Source: an uncultured bacterium
GTDB taxonomy: Bacteria > Actinomycetota > Actinomycetes > S36-B12 > CAIKAW01
Direction of reading: 5' to 3'
Assembly: GCA_903825575.1 (NCBI GenBank)
Contig: CAIKAW010000078.1
Location: 1-43,886, forward strand
DNA length: 43,886 bases
A model generated the notes under the pieces. It did not search any database and was not told the origin of the DNA. It was given only the letters and a program-made list of their open reading frames with translations. The position numbers and the translations under genes are program-made. Positions 43,359-43,886 of the stretch are shown here, in pieces (within the stretch, counting starts at the first letter, position 1; the number at the start of each line of letters is the position of its first letter).

Positions 43359-43886
43359 ATGGCCGATCCGATGCCGCTAATCCCCACTTCGCTGGCCCTT
43401 CAGATCGATCGCACCAGCCCCATACCGCTGTACTTCCAAGTGGCCCAGCAGTTCGAGCGTGCGATCCGCGCCGGTGACCTGCCGGCGGGCACCCGATTGG
43501 ACAATGAGGTGCAGCTAGCCGAGGTGCTGGAGGTCTCCCGTCCGACCGTTCGCGCGGCCTTCCTCTACCTGGTAAACCACGGCCTGGTCGAACGCAAGCG
43601 CGGTTCGGGCACGGTCGTAATTCGCGAAAAGGTGAACCGGACCGTCCAGCTTTCTAGCCTCTACGACGACCTCGTTGCGGCGGGTAAGCGGCCAGTGAGT
43701 CGTGTCTTGGTAAACGACATTACGCCGGCAAGCGAACTAGTGGCGGAAGTGCTTCAAATCCCAGTGGATACCCCAGTTCTGCGCCTCGAGCGATTACGTT
43801 TGGTTGACAACGAACCGATTGCGCTCATGCACAATTACCTACCGGCACAGTTCGGCCCGATGGACTCATCCGCCCTGGAATCGAGG
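43359..43886 (+). CDS. GntR-family (HutC-type) transcriptional regulator, 3' end cut by the window
   Basis: The first 176 residues are present and remain open at the window end. An N-terminal winged helix-turn-helix starts at about residue 19 (TSPIPLYFQVAQQFERAI, then LAEVLEVSRPTVRAAFLYL with the recognition helix and GSGTVV wing), as in GntR proteins. From about 95 a UTRA ligand domain of the HutC type begins (VLQIPVDTPVLRLERLRL, NEPIALMHNYLP). Such regulators sense small amines, amino sugars or histidine breakdown products. The target genes are probably downstream of the window; regulation of nearby nitrogen-uptake genes is possible but unsupported. An excellent promoter lies upstream. Confidence 0.9.
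   Translation, partial: MADPMPLIPTSLALQIDRTSPIPLYFQVAQQFERAIRAGDLPAGTRLDNEVQLAEVLEVSRPTVRAAFLYLVNHGLVERKRGSGTVVIREKVNRTVQLSSLYDDLVAAGKRPVSRVLVNDITPASELVAEVLQIPVDTPVLRLERLRLVDNEPIALMHNYLPAQFGPMDSSALESR

Overview
The window looks like chromosomal DNA of a moderately GC-rich Actinomycetota (actinobacterium), roughly 60% GC by eye. The evidence is a set of families that are typical of or confined to that phylum (DUF3263, DUF5709-like, DUF3027, DUF2530), an XPB-type helicase paired with a helicase-associated protein, and a groEL without groES under two CIRCE operators. At least nine genes also carry a TANNNT -10 box only 6-7 bases before the start codon, the signature of leaderless transcripts. 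I see no tRNA, rRNA, insertion sequence, prophage or CRISPR array. The order XPB / helicase-associated protein / HAD / cold shock protein / GT87 / DUF3027 / DUF2530 / serC / citrate synthase / pdxH resembles a conserved actinobacterial core neighbourhood.

Layout. 1-3.6 kb: a creatinine/creatine operon (creatinase, NCS1 permease, creatininase) with stop/start overlap or very short gaps. 3.6-6.0 kb: an SCO1/SenC lipoprotein, then on the minus strand a small secreted protein followed by a SipW-like Ser/His signal peptidase. Their 270-base leader region holds several inverted repeats and a multi-helix RNA candidate. 6.0-9.0 kb: a polyphosphate-glucokinase-like ROK protein and a coupled pair of membrane proteins (GT-C-like, EamA). 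9.1-12.3 kb: DUF3263, DUF5709-like, groEL and a NYN-domain protein, flanked by two inverted copies of a 30-bp repeat. 12.4-16.4 kb: XPB and its partner. 16.5-24 kb: the housekeeping block named above, plus a 26-residue membrane ORF and a Ser/Thr/Ala/Pro-rich anchored protein.

24-43.9 kb: a yeast-type cytosine deaminase with a second NCS1 permease; an orphan ParA with a Lys-rich ribbon-helix-helix-like partner; a photolyase; and a tight minus-strand operon of an ADP-forming acyl-CoA ligase, a TmsA-like flavoprotein and a TmsB-like methyltransferase, which probably makes 10-methyl branched fatty acids. Next come an adducin-like aldolase, a complete polyamine-type ABC importer followed by a lipoprotein and an HbpS/GlcG protein, a VOC protein, a secreted protein, a membrane protein coupled to an xxxLxxG-repeat envelope protein, and the 5' part of a GntR/HutC regulator cut by the window end.

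Themes: scavenging of small organic nitrogen compounds (creatinine, cytosine, polyamines) and remodelling of membrane and envelope (branched lipids, SipW secretion, xxxLxxG protein). The least explained parts are the SipW/secreted-protein locus with its structured leader, the ParA/RHH pair, the membrane/xxxLxxG pair and the 26-residue ORF.
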